Notes: generated by a model from the sequence alone, not told the origin. A DNA stretch of 64,000 nucleotides from Panacagrimonas sp. (GCF_020697055.1 NZ_JAJFBP010000002.1:62001-126000), one strand, 5' to 3'. Shown: positions 19,207 through 28,327, counted from the first letter of the stretch. A program made the numbers and translations.

Positions 19207-20352
19207 ATGAACTTCAAGCCTCTTGCGTTGCTGCTCGCGTTCTTCTTTGCCGCGCCCGCCTTCGCCGCCAGCAAGATCCCGGATCCCCCGAGCATCGACG
19301 CCCGTTCCTGGGTGCTGATGGATTACGCCTCGGGCGAGATCCTGGCCGAGAAGAACGCCGACGCGCGGGCCGAGCCCGCGAGCATCACCAAGGTGCTGCT
19401 CAGCTACATCGTCTACGACGAGGTGAAGAAGGGCCGCATCAAGTGGAACGACGAGGTCCTGATCAGCGAAAAGGCCTGGCGCCAGGGCAAGGACTCGAGC
19501 GAGTCGCGCATGTTCCTCAACATCGGCTCCAAGGTCGCGCTCGAGGACCTGGTGCACGGCATCGTGATCCAGTCGGGCAACGACGCGAGTGTCGCGGTCG
19601 CCGAGCATCTGGCGGGCAGCGAGGACGCGTTCGCCGAGCTGATGAACCAGTACGCGCAGAAACTCGGCATGAAGAACTCGCACTTCGCCAACGCGCCCGG
19701 CCTGCCCGACCCGGACCACTACTCGACCGCGCGTGACCTGGCGATCCTCGGTCGTGCGCTGATCCGCGACTTCCCCGAGGAGTACAAGGTCTACGCGCAG
19801 CGCGAGTTCGTCTACAACGGCATCAAGCAGGGCAATCGCAACATCCTGCTGGACATGGATCGCGGCGCCGACGGCATCAAGACCGGCCACACCAGCAGTG
19901 CCGGCTACTGCCTGCTGTCGTCGATCAAGCGCGAGGATCGTCGACTCATCTCGGCGGTGATGGGCACGCCGAGCATGAAGTACCGCGCGCAGGCGAGCCT
20001 CGAGCTGATGAACTGGGGCTTCCGCTTCTTCGAGAACGCCGCGATGTTCGGCCCGGACAAGCCGCTGGCGACCGTGCGCGTGTGGAAGGGCGCGGAGTCG
20101 CAGCTCCCGGTCGGCGCACCGGCGATGAGCCTGCTGCTGCCGCGCGGCGCCAAGGATCAGCTGCAGGTCAAGACGCAGGTCAATGAACCGGTGCTCGCGC
20201 CGGTGAAGCTCAACCAGCAGCTGGGCACGATCGAGGTGAGCTCGGACGGCAAGGTGGTGCGCAAGGTGCCGCTGGTCGCGCTCAAGGAAGTTCCCGCCGG
20301 CAGCCTGTTCCAGCGCCTCTCGGACCAGGTGAGGATGTGGATCGCGGACTGA
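19207..20352 (+). CDS. dacA: D-alanyl-D-alanine carboxypeptidase (PBP5/6 type)
   Basis: A 381-residue low-molecular-weight penicillin-binding protein with a signal peptide cut near AFA-AS (about 20). The active-site motifs are SITK (Ser59), SGN in IQSGNDAS and KTG in [10 protein letters not shown]-terminal PBP5 domain (about 290-365) and a terminal amphipathic stretch ([16 protein letters not shown]) fit peripheral membrane anchoring. It trims the terminal D-Ala from pentapeptides. The neighbouring rlpA-dacA order is common in Gammaproteobacteria. Confidence 0.96.
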   Translation: MNFKPLALLLAFFFAAPAFAASKIPDPPSIDARSWVLMDYASGEILAEKNADARAEPASITKVLLSYIVYDEVKKGRIKWNDEVLISEKAWRQGKDSSESRMFLNIGSKVALEDLVHGIVIQSGNDASVAVAEHLAGSEDAFAELMNQYAQKLGMKNSHFANAPGLPDPDHYSTARDLAILGRALIRDFPEEYKVYAQREFVYNGIKQGNRNILLDMDRGADGIKTGHTSSAGYCLLSSIKREDRRLISAVMGTPSMKYRAQASLELMNWGFRFFENAAMFGPDKPLATVRVWKGAESQLPVGAPAMSLLLPRGAKDQLQVKTQVNEPVLAPVKLNQQLGTIEVSSDGKVVRKVPLVALKEVPAGSLFQRLSDQVRMWIAD

Positions 20353-20984
20353 GCGTCCGCCATCTGGGGCGCGTCGAGTACGCGCCCACGTTCGCGGCGA
20401 TGCGCTCGTTCACCGAGGCGCGCACGTCGCGGACGCAGGACGAGATCTGGCTGCTCGAACACCCGCCGGTCTTCACGCAAGGCCAGGCCGGCAAGCCGGA
20501 ACACGTGCTCGCGCCGGGCGACATCCCGGTGGTGGCGACCAACCGCGGTGGCCAGGTGACCTACCACGGACCCGGCCAGCTGGTGGCCTATCCGCTGCTC
20601 GACCTGCATCGGCGCCGCATCGGTATCCGCGAACTCGTGACGCTGCTGGAGAACGCGATGATCCAGACCGTCGCGGGCTACGGCATCACGGCATTCGCGC
20701 GGCGCGAGGCGCCCGGCCTCTACGTCGAGCGTGCATCGGAAGGCGGGCCCGCCGAGATCTGCAAACTCGGCTCGATCGGACTGCGCGTGAGCCGTGGCTG
20801 CAGCTATCACGGCCTGTCGCTCAACGTGGCGATGGACCTCGAGCCGTTCTCGCGCATCAACCCCTGCGGTTATGCCGGGCTGCGGATGACGCAGGTCTCC
20901 GAGCTCGGTGGTCCCGCGAACGTCGAGACGGTCGCGCATGATCTCGAAGTCGCATTGCTTCGTAAGCTGGTTGAAAGCTCCTGA
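20337..20984 (+). CDS. lipB: Octanoyl-[acyl-carrier-protein]:protein octanoyltransferase
   Basis: A 215-residue LipB. The acyl-accepting Cys177 is in [10 protein letters not shown] and the catalytic Lys143 in EICKLGSIG; the motif [18 protein letters not shown] is diagnostic. The GTG at 20337 lies inside the end of dacA (16-base overlap) and is chosen because the family start VRHLG follows closely. LipB moves octanoate from ACP to lipoyl domains. The DUF493 gene often found between dacA and lipB is missing, and lipA does not follow. Confidence 0.95.
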   Translation: MDRGLSVRHLGRVEYAPTFAAMRSFTEARTSRTQDEIWLLEHPPVFTQGQAGKPEHVLAPGDIPVVATNRGGQVTYHGPGQLVAYPLLDLHRRRIGIRELVTLLENAMIQTVAGYGITAFARREAPGLYVERASEGGPAEICKLGSIGLRVSRGCSYHGLSLNVAMDLEPFSRINPCGYAGLRMTQVSELGGPANVETVAHDLEVALLRKLVESS

Positions 20985-21034
20985 AGTCCGTGCTCGATCG
21001 CAGCCCGGGGCTGCTGCGGGTCGCCGACTGCAAT

Positions 21035-21055
21035 CCCGGGCTGCGCCCGGGCTAC
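21035..21055 (-). repeat. GTAG-type REP element (CCCGGGC family)
   Basis: On the minus strand GTAGCCCGGGC-GCA-GCCCGGG forms a 7-base perfect stem with a 3-base loop behind the GTAG head. It lies in the gap after lipB, and a related CAGCCCGGGG unit is at 21001-21010. The same sequence, with at most one change, recurs at 30063 and 33054 on the plus strand. It may also act as a transcript end for lipB. Confidence 0.7.
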
Positions 21056-21071
21056 AAAAATCTGCGAAAAC

Positions 21072-21416
21072 TCAGGGATTCATCACGCCGATGCCGCCGG
21101 GAACCGGCACGGGTGTCGGCGGCAGGTTGATCGATCCCGGTTGCATCGACGGCGATCCCGGCGGCGACGCCGCGGCGCCTCGCGAACCCCGCACGACGAC
21201 ACCGCCGCCCGGCGGCTGGCACCCGGAATCGCGGGATTTCGACGGGTCGGCGGGGTCCGCATTCAGCGGACGACCGTAGGCATCGAAGCAGCCGGCCGGA
21301 TAGATGTAGACGTCCGGCTGCGCCGGTACCGCCATCGGCCACGCCAGCGAGAGCGTCGCGAACAGCAGCACGCGCGCGCGCACGTGTCGGGAATCGGGTC
21401 GTCCGGGGAGGCGCAT
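21072..21416 (-). CDS. Small secreted protein of unknown function
   Basis: A 114-residue frame from the ATG at 21414-21416. Residues 1-32 look like a signal peptide (Arg-rich start, hydrophobic VLLFATLSLAWPM, cleavage near VPA-QPD). The mature part holds VYIYPAGCFDAYGRPL, a second cysteine in RDSGCQPPGGG and a Gly/Pro-rich C-terminal half. I do not recognise a family. It is transcribed away from mlaF and towards lipB. The signal peptide argues that it is real, but codon bias alone cannot prove it in DNA this GC-rich. Confidence 0.5.
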   Translation of the reverse strand: MRLPGRPDSRHVRARVLLFATLSLAWPMAVPAQPDVYIYPAGCFDAYGRPLNADPADPSKSRDSGCQPPGGGVVVRGSRGAAASPPGSPSMQPGSINLPPTPVPVPGGIGVMNP

Positions 21417-21524
21417 GGTCGGTGGAACTCCGCAGGGGGCAAGGAACGCGCGACGCCGTAAGATAGGCGCGATGCGCACGTCAGAAAATGGTCTCGTCCA
21501 ACACCTCGATTGCGTGAACCCCGC

Positions 21525-22337
21525 ATGAACGCGAGCGATCCGGTTCTCGTCCGCGCCCGCGGCGTACATTTCGCGCATGGGCCGCGTGTCATCTACGACG
21601 GCGTCGACATCGACATTCCGCGCGGCAAGGTCGTGGCGATCATGGGGCCTTCGGGCACCGGCAAGACCACGCTGCTGCGCCTGATCGGCGGCCAGTGGCG
21701 TCCCAACCAGGGCACCGTGGAGTTCGACGGCGTCGACGTGCATACGCTGCGTCGCGGCGCCCTCTACGAGCTGCGCAAGCGCATGGGCATGCTGTTCCAG
21801 AACGGCGCGCTGCTGACCGACCTGACGGTGTTCGAGAACGTGGCGTTTCCGATGCGCGAGCAGACCCGGCTCCCGGAATCGATGATCCGCGACCTCGTGC
21901 TGATGAAGCTGCAGGCCGTGGGCCTTCGCGGCGCGCGCGACCTGTACCCGCAGCAGCTCTCCGGCGGCATGTCACGGCGCGTGGCGCTGGCACGCGCGAT
22001 CGCGCTGGATCCCGACCTGGTGATGTACGACGAGCCCTTCGCCGGCCAGGACCCGATCTCGATGGGCGTGCTGATGCGGCTGATCCGCACGCTGAACGAC
22101 GCGCTGGGACTGACCTCGATCGTCGTGTCGCACGACCTGCAGGAGGTGCTGTCGATCGCCGACTACGGCTACATGGTCGCGGACGGAAAGGTGCAGGTGC
22201 AGGGCACGCCCGATGCGATCCGCCAGTCCGATCATCCCTGGGTGAAGCAGTTCCTGAAGGGCGAGCCCGACGGGCCGGTCGCGTTCCACTACAAGGCGCC
22301 CGCGTTCGCCACCGATCTGCTCGGAGACGCGCGATGA
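21525..22337 (+). CDS. mlaF: Phospholipid ABC transporter ATP-binding protein MlaF
   Basis: A 270-residue ABC ATPase with Walker A GPSGTGKTT (about 41-49), signature LSGGMSRRVALARA (typical of the MlaF group), Walker B DLVMYDEPF and switch His in VSHD. The ATG at 21525 is preferred to the TTG at 21510. It drives the inner membrane MlaFEDB complex that moves phospholipids between inner and outer membranes. The end overlaps mlaE by ATGA. Confidence 0.95.
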   Translation: MNASDPVLVRARGVHFAHGPRVIYDGVDIDIPRGKVVAIMGPSGTGKTTLLRLIGGQWRPNQGTVEFDGVDVHTLRRGALYELRKRMGMLFQNGALLTDLTVFENVAFPMREQTRLPESMIRDLVLMKLQAVGLRGARDLYPQQLSGGMSRRVALARAIALDPDLVMYDEPFAGQDPISMGVLMRLIRTLNDALGLTSIVVSHDLQEVLSIADYGYMVADGKVQVQGTPDAIRQSDHPWVKQFLKGEPDGPVAFHYKAPAFATDLLGDAR

Positions 22338-23101
22338 GCGGCGTTTTGAGCATCGTGCAGAACTTTCTGTCGGGCCTGGGTCGTGCCCAGTTCTTCCTGC
22401 TGCAGGTGCTGGCGAGCATTCCGGCGCTGCTGCTGCGGCCGCGCCTGATCGTCCAGCAGCTGTATTACGTCGGCCAGCTGTCGATGGTGATCATCGTGCT
22501 GGCCGGATCCTTCGTCGGCATGGTGCTGGCGCTGCAGGGCTATCGCACGCTGATCCGCTTCGGCGCCGAGGAGTCGCTCGGTGTGTTCGTGGCGCTGGTG
22601 ATCGTGCGCGAGCTCGGACCGGTGGTCACCGCGCTGCTGTTCGCCGGCCGCGCGGGTTCGGCGCTGGCCGCCGAGCTGGGCCTGATGCGCGCCACCGACC
22701 AGCTCTCCGCGATGGAGATGATGGCGGTGGATCCGGTGCGCCGCGTCGTGGCGCCGCGCTTCCTGGCCGGCGTGATCGCGATGCCGCTGCTGGCCTCGAT
22801 CTTCGCCGTGATGTCGATCGGCATCGCCGGCGGCCATGCGATCGGCGTGGAACTGCTCGGCGTCGACGCGGGCAGCTACTGGTCGCAGATCCGCGGCAGC
22901 GTGGAGCTGGACGACATCACCGACGGCCTGACCAAGGCGGCCGTTTTCGGCTTTGCTGTGACGTGGATCGCGGTCTACCAGGGTTTCCACGCCGAGCCCA
23001 CGTCCGAGGGCGTCGCACGCGCAACCACTTCAACCGTCGTGATTTCCTCGCTGTCGATCCTCGCGCTCGACTTCATCCTGACGGCCTTCATGTTCAAATG
23101 A
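22334..23101 (+). CDS. mlaE: Phospholipid ABC transporter permease MlaE
   Basis: A 255-residue permease of the MlaE family with about five or six membrane segments. The conserved motif LGPVVTALLFAGRAGSALAAELGLM is split across 98-122, and GGHAIGVELLGVD follows. It starts on the ATG that overlaps the mlaF stop. It forms the membrane core of the complex with MlaF, MlaD and MlaB. Confidence 0.95.
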   Translation: MSGVLSIVQNFLSGLGRAQFFLLQVLASIPALLLRPRLIVQQLYYVGQLSMVIIVLAGSFVGMVLALQGYRTLIRFGAEESLGVFVALVIVRELGPVVTALLFAGRAGSALAAELGLMRATDQLSAMEMMAVDPVRRVVAPRFLAGVIAMPLLASIFAVMSIGIAGGHAIGVELLGVDAGSYWSQIRGSVELDDITDGLTKAAVFGFAVTWIAVYQGFHAEPTSEGVARATTSTVVISSLSILALDFILTAFMFK

Positions 23102-23131
23102 AGTTCAGCAACCTGACCTAGGTTCCGCACC

Positions 23132-23704
23132 ATGCAATCACGCGCGCTCGAGATGTTGGTTGGCCTCTTCGTATGCCTCGGGGTGGCGGCGGTGTTCGTG
23201 CTGACGTTCCGCGTGGCGAGCCTCGACACCATCGAAGGCGGCGGCCAGACGTATCGCGTGGTCGCCTCGTTCGAGAACATCGGCGGGCTCAAGCCCGGCT
23301 CGGCGGTGACGATGGCCGGCGTGAAGATCGGCCGCGTGCGCGACATCGTCATCGACCCGACCACCTTCGAAGCCAACGTCACGCTGGAGCTGTCGGGCGC
23401 CTACAACGCGATTCCCGAGGATTCCAACGCCAAGATCCTGACCGCCGGCCTGCTCGGCGAGCAGTACATCGGCCTCGAGGCCGGCGGCGCCGACGAGCCG
23501 CTCAAGGATGGCAGCAAGCTCAAGCTCACCCAGAGCGCGTTGGTGCTCGAGAACCTGATCGGCCAGTTCCTGTCGTCGCAGAGCAACAAGGACGACAAGG
23601 GCAACCAGCAGCTCGCCGATGCAATCGGCAAGCTTGCCGATTCGATCGGCGGCCCCAAGAACGACGTTGCACCCCCGACTCCCGGCAACGGAGCCAACCC
23701 GTGA
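23132..23704 (+). CDS. mlaD: Phospholipid transporter MCE-domain protein MlaD
   Basis: A 190-residue protein with an N-terminal membrane anchor (about 7-26) and one MCE domain (about 38-118), including VVASFENIGGLKPGSAV and the loop GLLGEQYIGLE. The C-terminal helix (ENLIGQFL) matches the hexamer-forming part of MlaD. It receives lipid from MlaC in the periplasm. The 30-base gap from mlaE and GTGA overlap with mlaC place it within the operon. Confidence 0.95.
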   Translation: MQSRALEMLVGLFVCLGVAAVFVLTFRVASLDTIEGGGQTYRVVASFENIGGLKPGSAVTMAGVKIGRVRDIVIDPTTFEANVTLELSGAYNAIPEDSNAKILTAGLLGEQYIGLEAGGADEPLKDGSKLKLTQSALVLENLIGQFLSSQSNKDDKGNQQLADAIGKLADSIGGPKNDVAPPTPGNGANP

Positions 23705-24363
23705 ACACGATGACCATCCAGTCCATGTCCCGCCGCATCCTTCTCCTCGTCGCTGCCGCATTGACCACGCTGGCCGTGGGCACGGCATCCGCCGCGCCTG
23801 CGCAGCCCGCCGACGTCACCATCCGCACGGCCACCGAGGAATTCCAGGGCCTGATCAAGGCCAACCACGCGAAGTACCGCGCCGACATGGGCAGCTTCTA
23901 CAAGGTGGTGGAAGAAAAGGTCGTCCCGCACTTCGACACGAAGGGCATCGCCCAGCTGGTGCTCGGCAAGAACTGGAAGACCGCGACGCCCGAACAGCGC
24001 ACGCGCTTCGAGACGGCGTTCAAGGACTCGCTGATCCGCACCTACGCGCGCGCGATGCTCGACTACCACGACAGCGTGAAGGCCGAATGGGCGCCGATGC
24101 GCGCCGAGGCCGGCGCCGACGACGTCACGATCAACGCCAAGATCCTGCGCAACAACGCACCGCCGATCCCGCTGTCGTTCTCGGCGCACGTGGTGGGCGA
24201 CGCCTGGAAGATCTACGACATCGCGGTGGAGAACATCTCGCTGATCACCAACTTCCGCAGCCAGCTCAACGTCGACATCAAGGCCAACGGCCTCGACGCG
24301 GTGATCAAGAAGTTCGAGGACAACACCTACCTCAAGGAAAACCCGCCGACCCCCGCGACCTGA
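23701..24363 (+). CDS. mlaC: Periplasmic phospholipid-binding protein MlaC
   Basis: About 220 residues from the GTG at 23701, which overlaps the mlaD stop, or 217 from the ATG at 23710; both keep the signal peptide (RRILLLVAAALTTLAVG, cleavage near ASA-AP). The mature MlaC/Ttg2D fold is visible in VEEKVVPHFDTKGIAQLVLGK and the DIAVENISLITNFRSQ region. MlaC ferries phospholipid between MlaA at the outer membrane and MlaD at the inner membrane. Confidence 0.93.
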   Translation: MNTMTIQSMSRRILLLVAAALTTLAVGTASAAPAQPADVTIRTATEEFQGLIKANHAKYRADMGSFYKVVEEKVVPHFDTKGIAQLVLGKNWKTATPEQRTRFETAFKDSLIRTYARAMLDYHDSVKAEWAPMRAEAGADDVTINAKILRNNAPPIPLSFSAHVVGDAWKIYDIAVENISLITNFRSQLNVDIKANGLDAVIKKFEDNTYLKENPPTPAT

Positions 24364-24373
24364 GGCTGCCACG

Positions 24374-24622
24374 ATGCTGGAAGGCGAACTCACTTTCGCG
24401 CGCGTGCGGGACTGGCTCCCGCGCGCCGACGAGCTCGCGGCCACCGGACGCATCGATCTGGGCCGCGTGACGCGCGTCGACAGCGCCGGCGCGGCGCTGC
24501 TGCTCGAACTCACGCGTCGCGCCCGGCGCAACGGACGTGAACTGGTGTTCGCCAACGCAGGTCAGCCGTTGCGCGGCCTGCTAGAGTTCCTGCAAATCGA
24601 CGACGTGCTCAAGCTGGCGTGA
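24374..24622 (+). CDS. mlaB: STAS-domain protein MlaB
   Basis: An 82-residue protein consisting of a STAS domain. The motif DLGRVTRVDSAGAALLLEL holds the conserved DSAG around the regulatory Ser/Thr position. In the Mla system MlaB binds MlaF and supports complex stability and ATPase activity. It lies between mlaC and mlaA in the standard order. Confidence 0.9.
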   Translation: MLEGELTFARVRDWLPRADELAATGRIDLGRVTRVDSAGAALLLELTRRARRNGRELVFANAGQPLRGLLEFLQIDDVLKLA

Positions 24623-24671
24623 TGCGGTAGGAAGGTCGCGCGTCGTCACAAATCCTCCCGGGAGAGTGACC

Positions 24672-25418
24672 GTGCGAGTTTTCAAGCTAGTCCTGGTCCT
24701 TGCCGTCGCGCTCTGCGCCACCGGCTGCGCGCACCGTCCGCCGGACGAGCCGCTCGATCCGCTCGAGCCGGTCAATCGCGGCGTCTACAAGTTCAACCGC
24801 GTCGCCGATCGCTACGTGCTGCGCCCGGTGGCCAAGGGCTACCGGAACTACACGCCCAACGAATTCCAGGTGGGCGTGCACAACTTCATCGACAACCTTT
24901 TCTACCCCACGACGATCGTCAACGGCTTCCTGCAGGGCAAGGTCGGGCAAGGCACCCGCGACATCGGCCGCTTCGTGATCAACACCACGCTGGGCATCGT
25001 CGGAATCATGGACGTCGCCACCAAGCTCGGCCTCGAACGCAATGACGAGGACCTGGGCCAGACGCTGGGCAAGTACGGCATGGGCGAAGGCGTGTACCTG
25101 ATGCTGCCGCTGCTCGGCCCCAGCAACGGACGCGACCTGGTCGGACGCATCGGCGACAGCTTCACCGGTCCCACGCCGATCGCGGATCTGGCCGACGCCT
25201 ACACGGTGACGAACTACAACGCGCCGGATGCCGTGAGCCTCTCCCTCACCGCGGCCGATGCCATCGACACGCGCTCGCGCCTGCTCGACGCCGACCGCAT
25301 GCTCGACGAGCAGATCGACCCGTACGTGGCGCTGCGCACCGCCTACCTGCAGCGGCGCCAGAGCCTGGTGTACGACGGCAATCCGCCGAAGCAGAAGTTC
25401 GACTTCGACGAGGACTAG
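24672..25418 (+). CDS. mlaA: Outer membrane lipoprotein MlaA (VacJ)
   Basis: A 248-residue lipoprotein from the GTG at 24672, placed 5-7 bases after a GGGAGAG ribosome site; a GTG at 24666 is also in frame but too close to that site. The lipobox is ALCATGC (Cys19). The conserved DPLEPVNRGVYKFN and FIDNLFYPTTIVNGFLQGK segments identify MlaA, which removes misplaced phospholipid from the outer leaflet with a porin. Placing mlaA at the end of mlaFEDCB is seen in many non-enteric Gammaproteobacteria. Confidence 0.94.
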   Translation: MRVFKLVLVLAVALCATGCAHRPPDEPLDPLEPVNRGVYKFNRVADRYVLRPVAKGYRNYTPNEFQVGVHNFIDNLFYPTTIVNGFLQGKVGQGTRDIGRFVINTTLGIVGIMDVATKLGLERNDEDLGQTLGKYGMGEGVYLMLPLLGPSNGRDLVGRIGDSFTGPTPIADLADAYTVTNYNAPDAVSLSLTAADAIDTRSRLLDADRMLDEQIDPYVALRTAYLQRRQSLVYDGNPPKQKFDFDED

Positions 25419-25423
25419 CGGCA

Positions 25424-25444
25424 GTCGGCCGTCGTAGCGCCGAC
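25424..25444 (+). other. Hairpin after mlaA
   Basis: GTCGGC at 25424-25429 pairs with GCCGAC at 25439-25444 just after the mlaA stop, in the 45-base gap before the MFS gene. There is no T-tract, so termination by this structure is doubtful. Confidence 0.25.
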
Positions 25445-25463
25445 CGCACCGCAGCCCGCGCCG

Positions 25464-26672
25464 ATGAACAACGCGATGCACCGCCAGGTCCTGGTCCTGG
25501 CGTGCGCGCAGGCGCTGTTCCAGATCGTGCCGGTGATGGTCGTCACGATCGGCGGGCTGGCGGCCGTGCAGATCGCGCCGTCGCCGCGCTGGGCGACGCT
25601 GCCCATCGCCACGATGTTCCTGGGCACGGTCATCGCGATGTTTCCCGCCTCGATGTGGATGGCGCGAGCGGGCCGTCGCGCAGGATTTCTGGTCGGCGCG
25701 ACGCTGGGCGTGCTCGGCGGGCTGCTCGCGGCGTTCGGCGTGATGCAGCACTCGCTCGTCATCCTGTCCGGCGGGACCTGCCTGCTCGGCGGCTACGCGG
25801 CGTTCGCGCAGTTCTATCGTTTTGCCGCGAGCGAGGTGGCCGACGATGCGTTTCGTCCGCGCGCGATCTCGCTGGTGCTGGCTGGCGGCATCGTCGCCGC
25901 GATCGTCGCGCCGCTGCTGGCGAAGATCGGCGGCCCGCTGCTCGAGCCGTCCTACTCCGGCTCGTTCCTGATCATCGGCGCGGTCTCCCTTCTCGCCGTG
26001 GGCGCCTTGCTGGCGCTGCGCATGCCGACGCCGCCGACGCCGTCGTCGGAACCGTCGACGGTCCTGCGCTCATGGCCGGCGATGGTGTCGCAGCCGGCGT
26101 ACCTGGTTGCGTTGTTCGGCGGCGCCACCGGCTTTGGCGTGATGATCCTGGCGATGACCGCGACGCCGATCGCGATGACCCATCACGCGCACGACCTCGG
26201 CGCGGCCGCGAGCGTGATCCAGGTGCACGTGCTGGCGATGTTCCTGCCGGCGTTCTTCACCGGGGCGCTGATCGAGCGCTTCGGCGTGCTGCAGATCATG
26301 CTCGCCGGCGTGCTGCTGTTCGTGGCGCATGTGCTCACGACGTTGACCGGCACCGGCTTCGTGTCGTTTGCCGGCGCGCTGATCTTCCTGGGCGTCGGCT
26401 GGAATTTTCTCTACATCGGCGGTACGGCGCTGCTCACAAGCACCTACAGCGTCGCCGAGACCGCGCGCGCACAGGCGATCAACGACATGTTCATCTTCGT
26501 GATCGGACTGGCGTGCTCGTTCGGCGCCGGTGTGCTGCTCGAGTTGCTCGGCTGGACGCGCCTCAACCTGCTGCTGATGCCGTGGCTGGCGCTCGTCGCC
26601 GCCAGCCTGGTATGGCTGGGCGTGCGCGAAGACGGGTTCGTCAGGCTTCGAACAGCGCGCGCTGCGAGCTGA
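25464..26672 (+). CDS. MFS transporter
   Basis: A 402-residue protein with about twelve membrane segments and a charged loop MARAGRRAGF between helices 2 and 3, the usual place of the MFS motif A. The substrate is not clear from sequence. It follows mlaA by 45 bases and overlaps the convergent LysR-type gene by 32 bases at its 3' end. Confidence 0.85.
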   Translation: MNNAMHRQVLVLACAQALFQIVPVMVVTIGGLAAVQIAPSPRWATLPIATMFLGTVIAMFPASMWMARAGRRAGFLVGATLGVLGGLLAAFGVMQHSLVILSGGTCLLGGYAAFAQFYRFAASEVADDAFRPRAISLVLAGGIVAAIVAPLLAKIGGPLLEPSYSGSFLIIGAVSLLAVGALLALRMPTPPTPSSEPSTVLRSWPAMVSQPAYLVALFGGATGFGVMILAMTATPIAMTHHAHDLGAAASVIQVHVLAMFLPAFFTGALIERFGVLQIMLAGVLLFVAHVLTTLTGTGFVSFAGALIFLGVGWNFLYIGGTALLTSTYSVAETARAQAINDMFIFVIGLACSFGAGVLLELLGWTRLNLLLMPWLALVAASLVWLGVREDGFVRLRTARAAS

Positions 26673-27528
26673 AGACCTCGGTCAGGAAGTCCACCGCGGT
26701 GCGGATCGGAAGATCCTTGCGATCCTGGTGCCGCGTGATCAGCCAGGCCTCGCGATCCGGCGGCACCGGCAGTCCCGGGAACAGCTGAAGCCCCTTGTGC
26801 GTGCGTCCGACGTAATGCGGCACCAGCGCGAGTCCGGCGTTGGACTGCGCCGCCGCGGCATGGGCGACGTGGTGATTGGCGCGAAACGCGATGCGTGCGC
26901 GCGGATGCTGCTGCGCCAGCCACGCGGACTCCGGCATGTGCGCATTGGCTTCGTCGAATCCGATGAACACCGGTTCGCCGCCTTTTTCGATCGCGCGGCA
27001 GGTCGCGCGCGTTCCGTAGAACCCGTAGGCCACCGACACCAGGCGCCGCGCCACCAGCTCGCTGTCGCGCGGCCGCACCATGCGCACCGCGATGTCGGCT
27101 TCGCGGCGCTGCAGGCTCACCACGCGCAGGTCGGTGGCGAGCTCCACGTCCAGGTTGGGATGGCTCGCGCTCAGCCGCGCGAGGTGCGCGATCAGGAAGC
27201 CCTGCGCCAGCGCCGGCGGCGCGTTGACCCGTACCAGTCCGCGCGGCTGGCCGTCGGCCGTGCCGCGGCCGATCCCCTGCACCGCCGCCTCCATCTCGCT
27301 GGTGACGGCGAGCATCCGCTCTCCGGCCGGCGTGAGCGCATACCCGTCGCGACGACGTTCCACCAGCTTGTCGCCGAGCGTGGCCTCGAGCGACTGGATC
27401 CGCCGCGCGATCGTCGCGTGATTGACGCGCAGCGTGCGCGCCGCGCCGGACAGGCTGCCGAAGCGGCCGAGCGCCAGGAACATGCGCAGGTCCTGCCAGT
27501 CCGGCTCCGTGCGTTTTTTCACAGCCAT
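26641..27528 (-). CDS. LysR-type transcriptional regulator
   Basis: A 295-residue LTTR. The winged helix-turn-helix is at about 12-72 (FLALGRFGSLSGAARTLRVN, then ARRIQSLEATLGDKLVERR), followed by an effector domain with VRVNAPPAL and LVPHYVG. It is transcribed divergently from the SDR gene at 27607 with a 78-base gap, so control of that gene is the usual expectation for this family. Confidence 0.9.
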   Translation of the reverse strand: MAVKKRTEPDWQDLRMFLALGRFGSLSGAARTLRVNHATIARRIQSLEATLGDKLVERRRDGYALTPAGERMLAVTSEMEAAVQGIGRGTADGQPRGLVRVNAPPALAQGFLIAHLARLSASHPNLDVELATDLRVVSLQRREADIAVRMVRPRDSELVARRLVSVAYGFYGTRATCRAIEKGGEPVFIGFDEANAHMPESAWLAQQHPRARIAFRANHHVAHAAAAQSNAGLALVPHYVGRTHKGLQLFPGLPVPPDREAWLITRHQDRKDLPIRTAVDFLTEVFSSQRALFEA

Positions 27529-27606
27529 TGAGACAGGATAGCGACTTTTTGTGGAGCCTCGATGCGCCTACAAATACGTGCTCGGTCCCACACACGGAGC
27601 AAGGAC

Positions 27607-28314
27607 ATGGCACAGGACAAGGTCGCGATCGTCACCGGCGCATCGCAGGGCATCGGCGCCGGCTTGGTCGAAGGATTGCGCGCGGCCGGCTACCGCGTGG
27701 TCGCGACGTCGCGCGGAATCAAGGCGTCGAACGACGAGGGCGTGGCGACCGTCGCCGGCGACATCGGCGATCGCGCCGTCGCACAGCGGGTCGTCGCAAC
27801 CGCGGTGGAACGCTTCGGCCGGATCGACACGCTGGTCAACAACGCCGGCATCTTCATCGGCAAGCCGTTCACCGAGTACACCGTCCAGGATTTCCAGGAC
27901 GTGCTCAACGTGAACGTCGCCGGGTTCTTTCACGTCACGCAGCTGGCCATCGCGCAGATGCTGCGCCAGAAGACCGGTCACGTCGTCCAGATCACGACGA
28001 GCCTGGTCGATCAGCCGTTATCGGCGGTGCCTTCGGCGCTCGCCACGTTGAGCAAGGGCGGGCTGGATTCCGTCACCCGGGGCCTGGCCATCGAATACGC
28101 GGGCAGCGGCATCCGCGTGAACTCGGTGGCGCCGGGCCTGATCAAGACGCCGATGCACGCCGCGACGCCGCACGAGATCCTCGGCGGCCTGCATCCGCTC
28201 GGTCGCATGGGCGAGGTGCGCGAGATCGTCGACGCAGTGCTCTACCTCGAGCGCGCCGGGTTCGTCACCGGTGAGACGCTGCACGTCGACGGCGGCCAGC
28301 ACGCCGGGCGATAG
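27607..28314 (+). CDS. SDR family oxidoreductase, atypical active site
   Basis: A 235-residue short-chain dehydrogenase from the ATG at 27607, with GGAGCAAGG ahead of it. The cofactor motif TGASQGIG (10-17) and NNAG (78-81) are intact. The catalytic Lys150 is present in ATLSKGG, but the position four residues before it, normally Tyr in YxxxK, is Ala146. The protein may be a reductase with altered chemistry or a non-catalytic binder. The LysR gene is divergent, which suggests a regulated pair. Confidence 0.85.
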   Translation: MAQDKVAIVTGASQGIGAGLVEGLRAAGYRVVATSRGIKASNDEGVATVAGDIGDRAVAQRVVATAVERFGRIDTLVNNAGIFIGKPFTEYTVQDFQDVLNVNVAGFFHVTQLAIAQMLRQKTGHVVQITTSLVDQPLSAVPSALATLSKGGLDSVTRGLAIEYAGSGIRVNSVAPGLIKTPMHAATPHEILGGLHPLGRMGEVREIVDAVLYLERAGFVTGETLHVDGGQHAGR

Positions 28315-28327
28315 CGTCGATGCTCTC

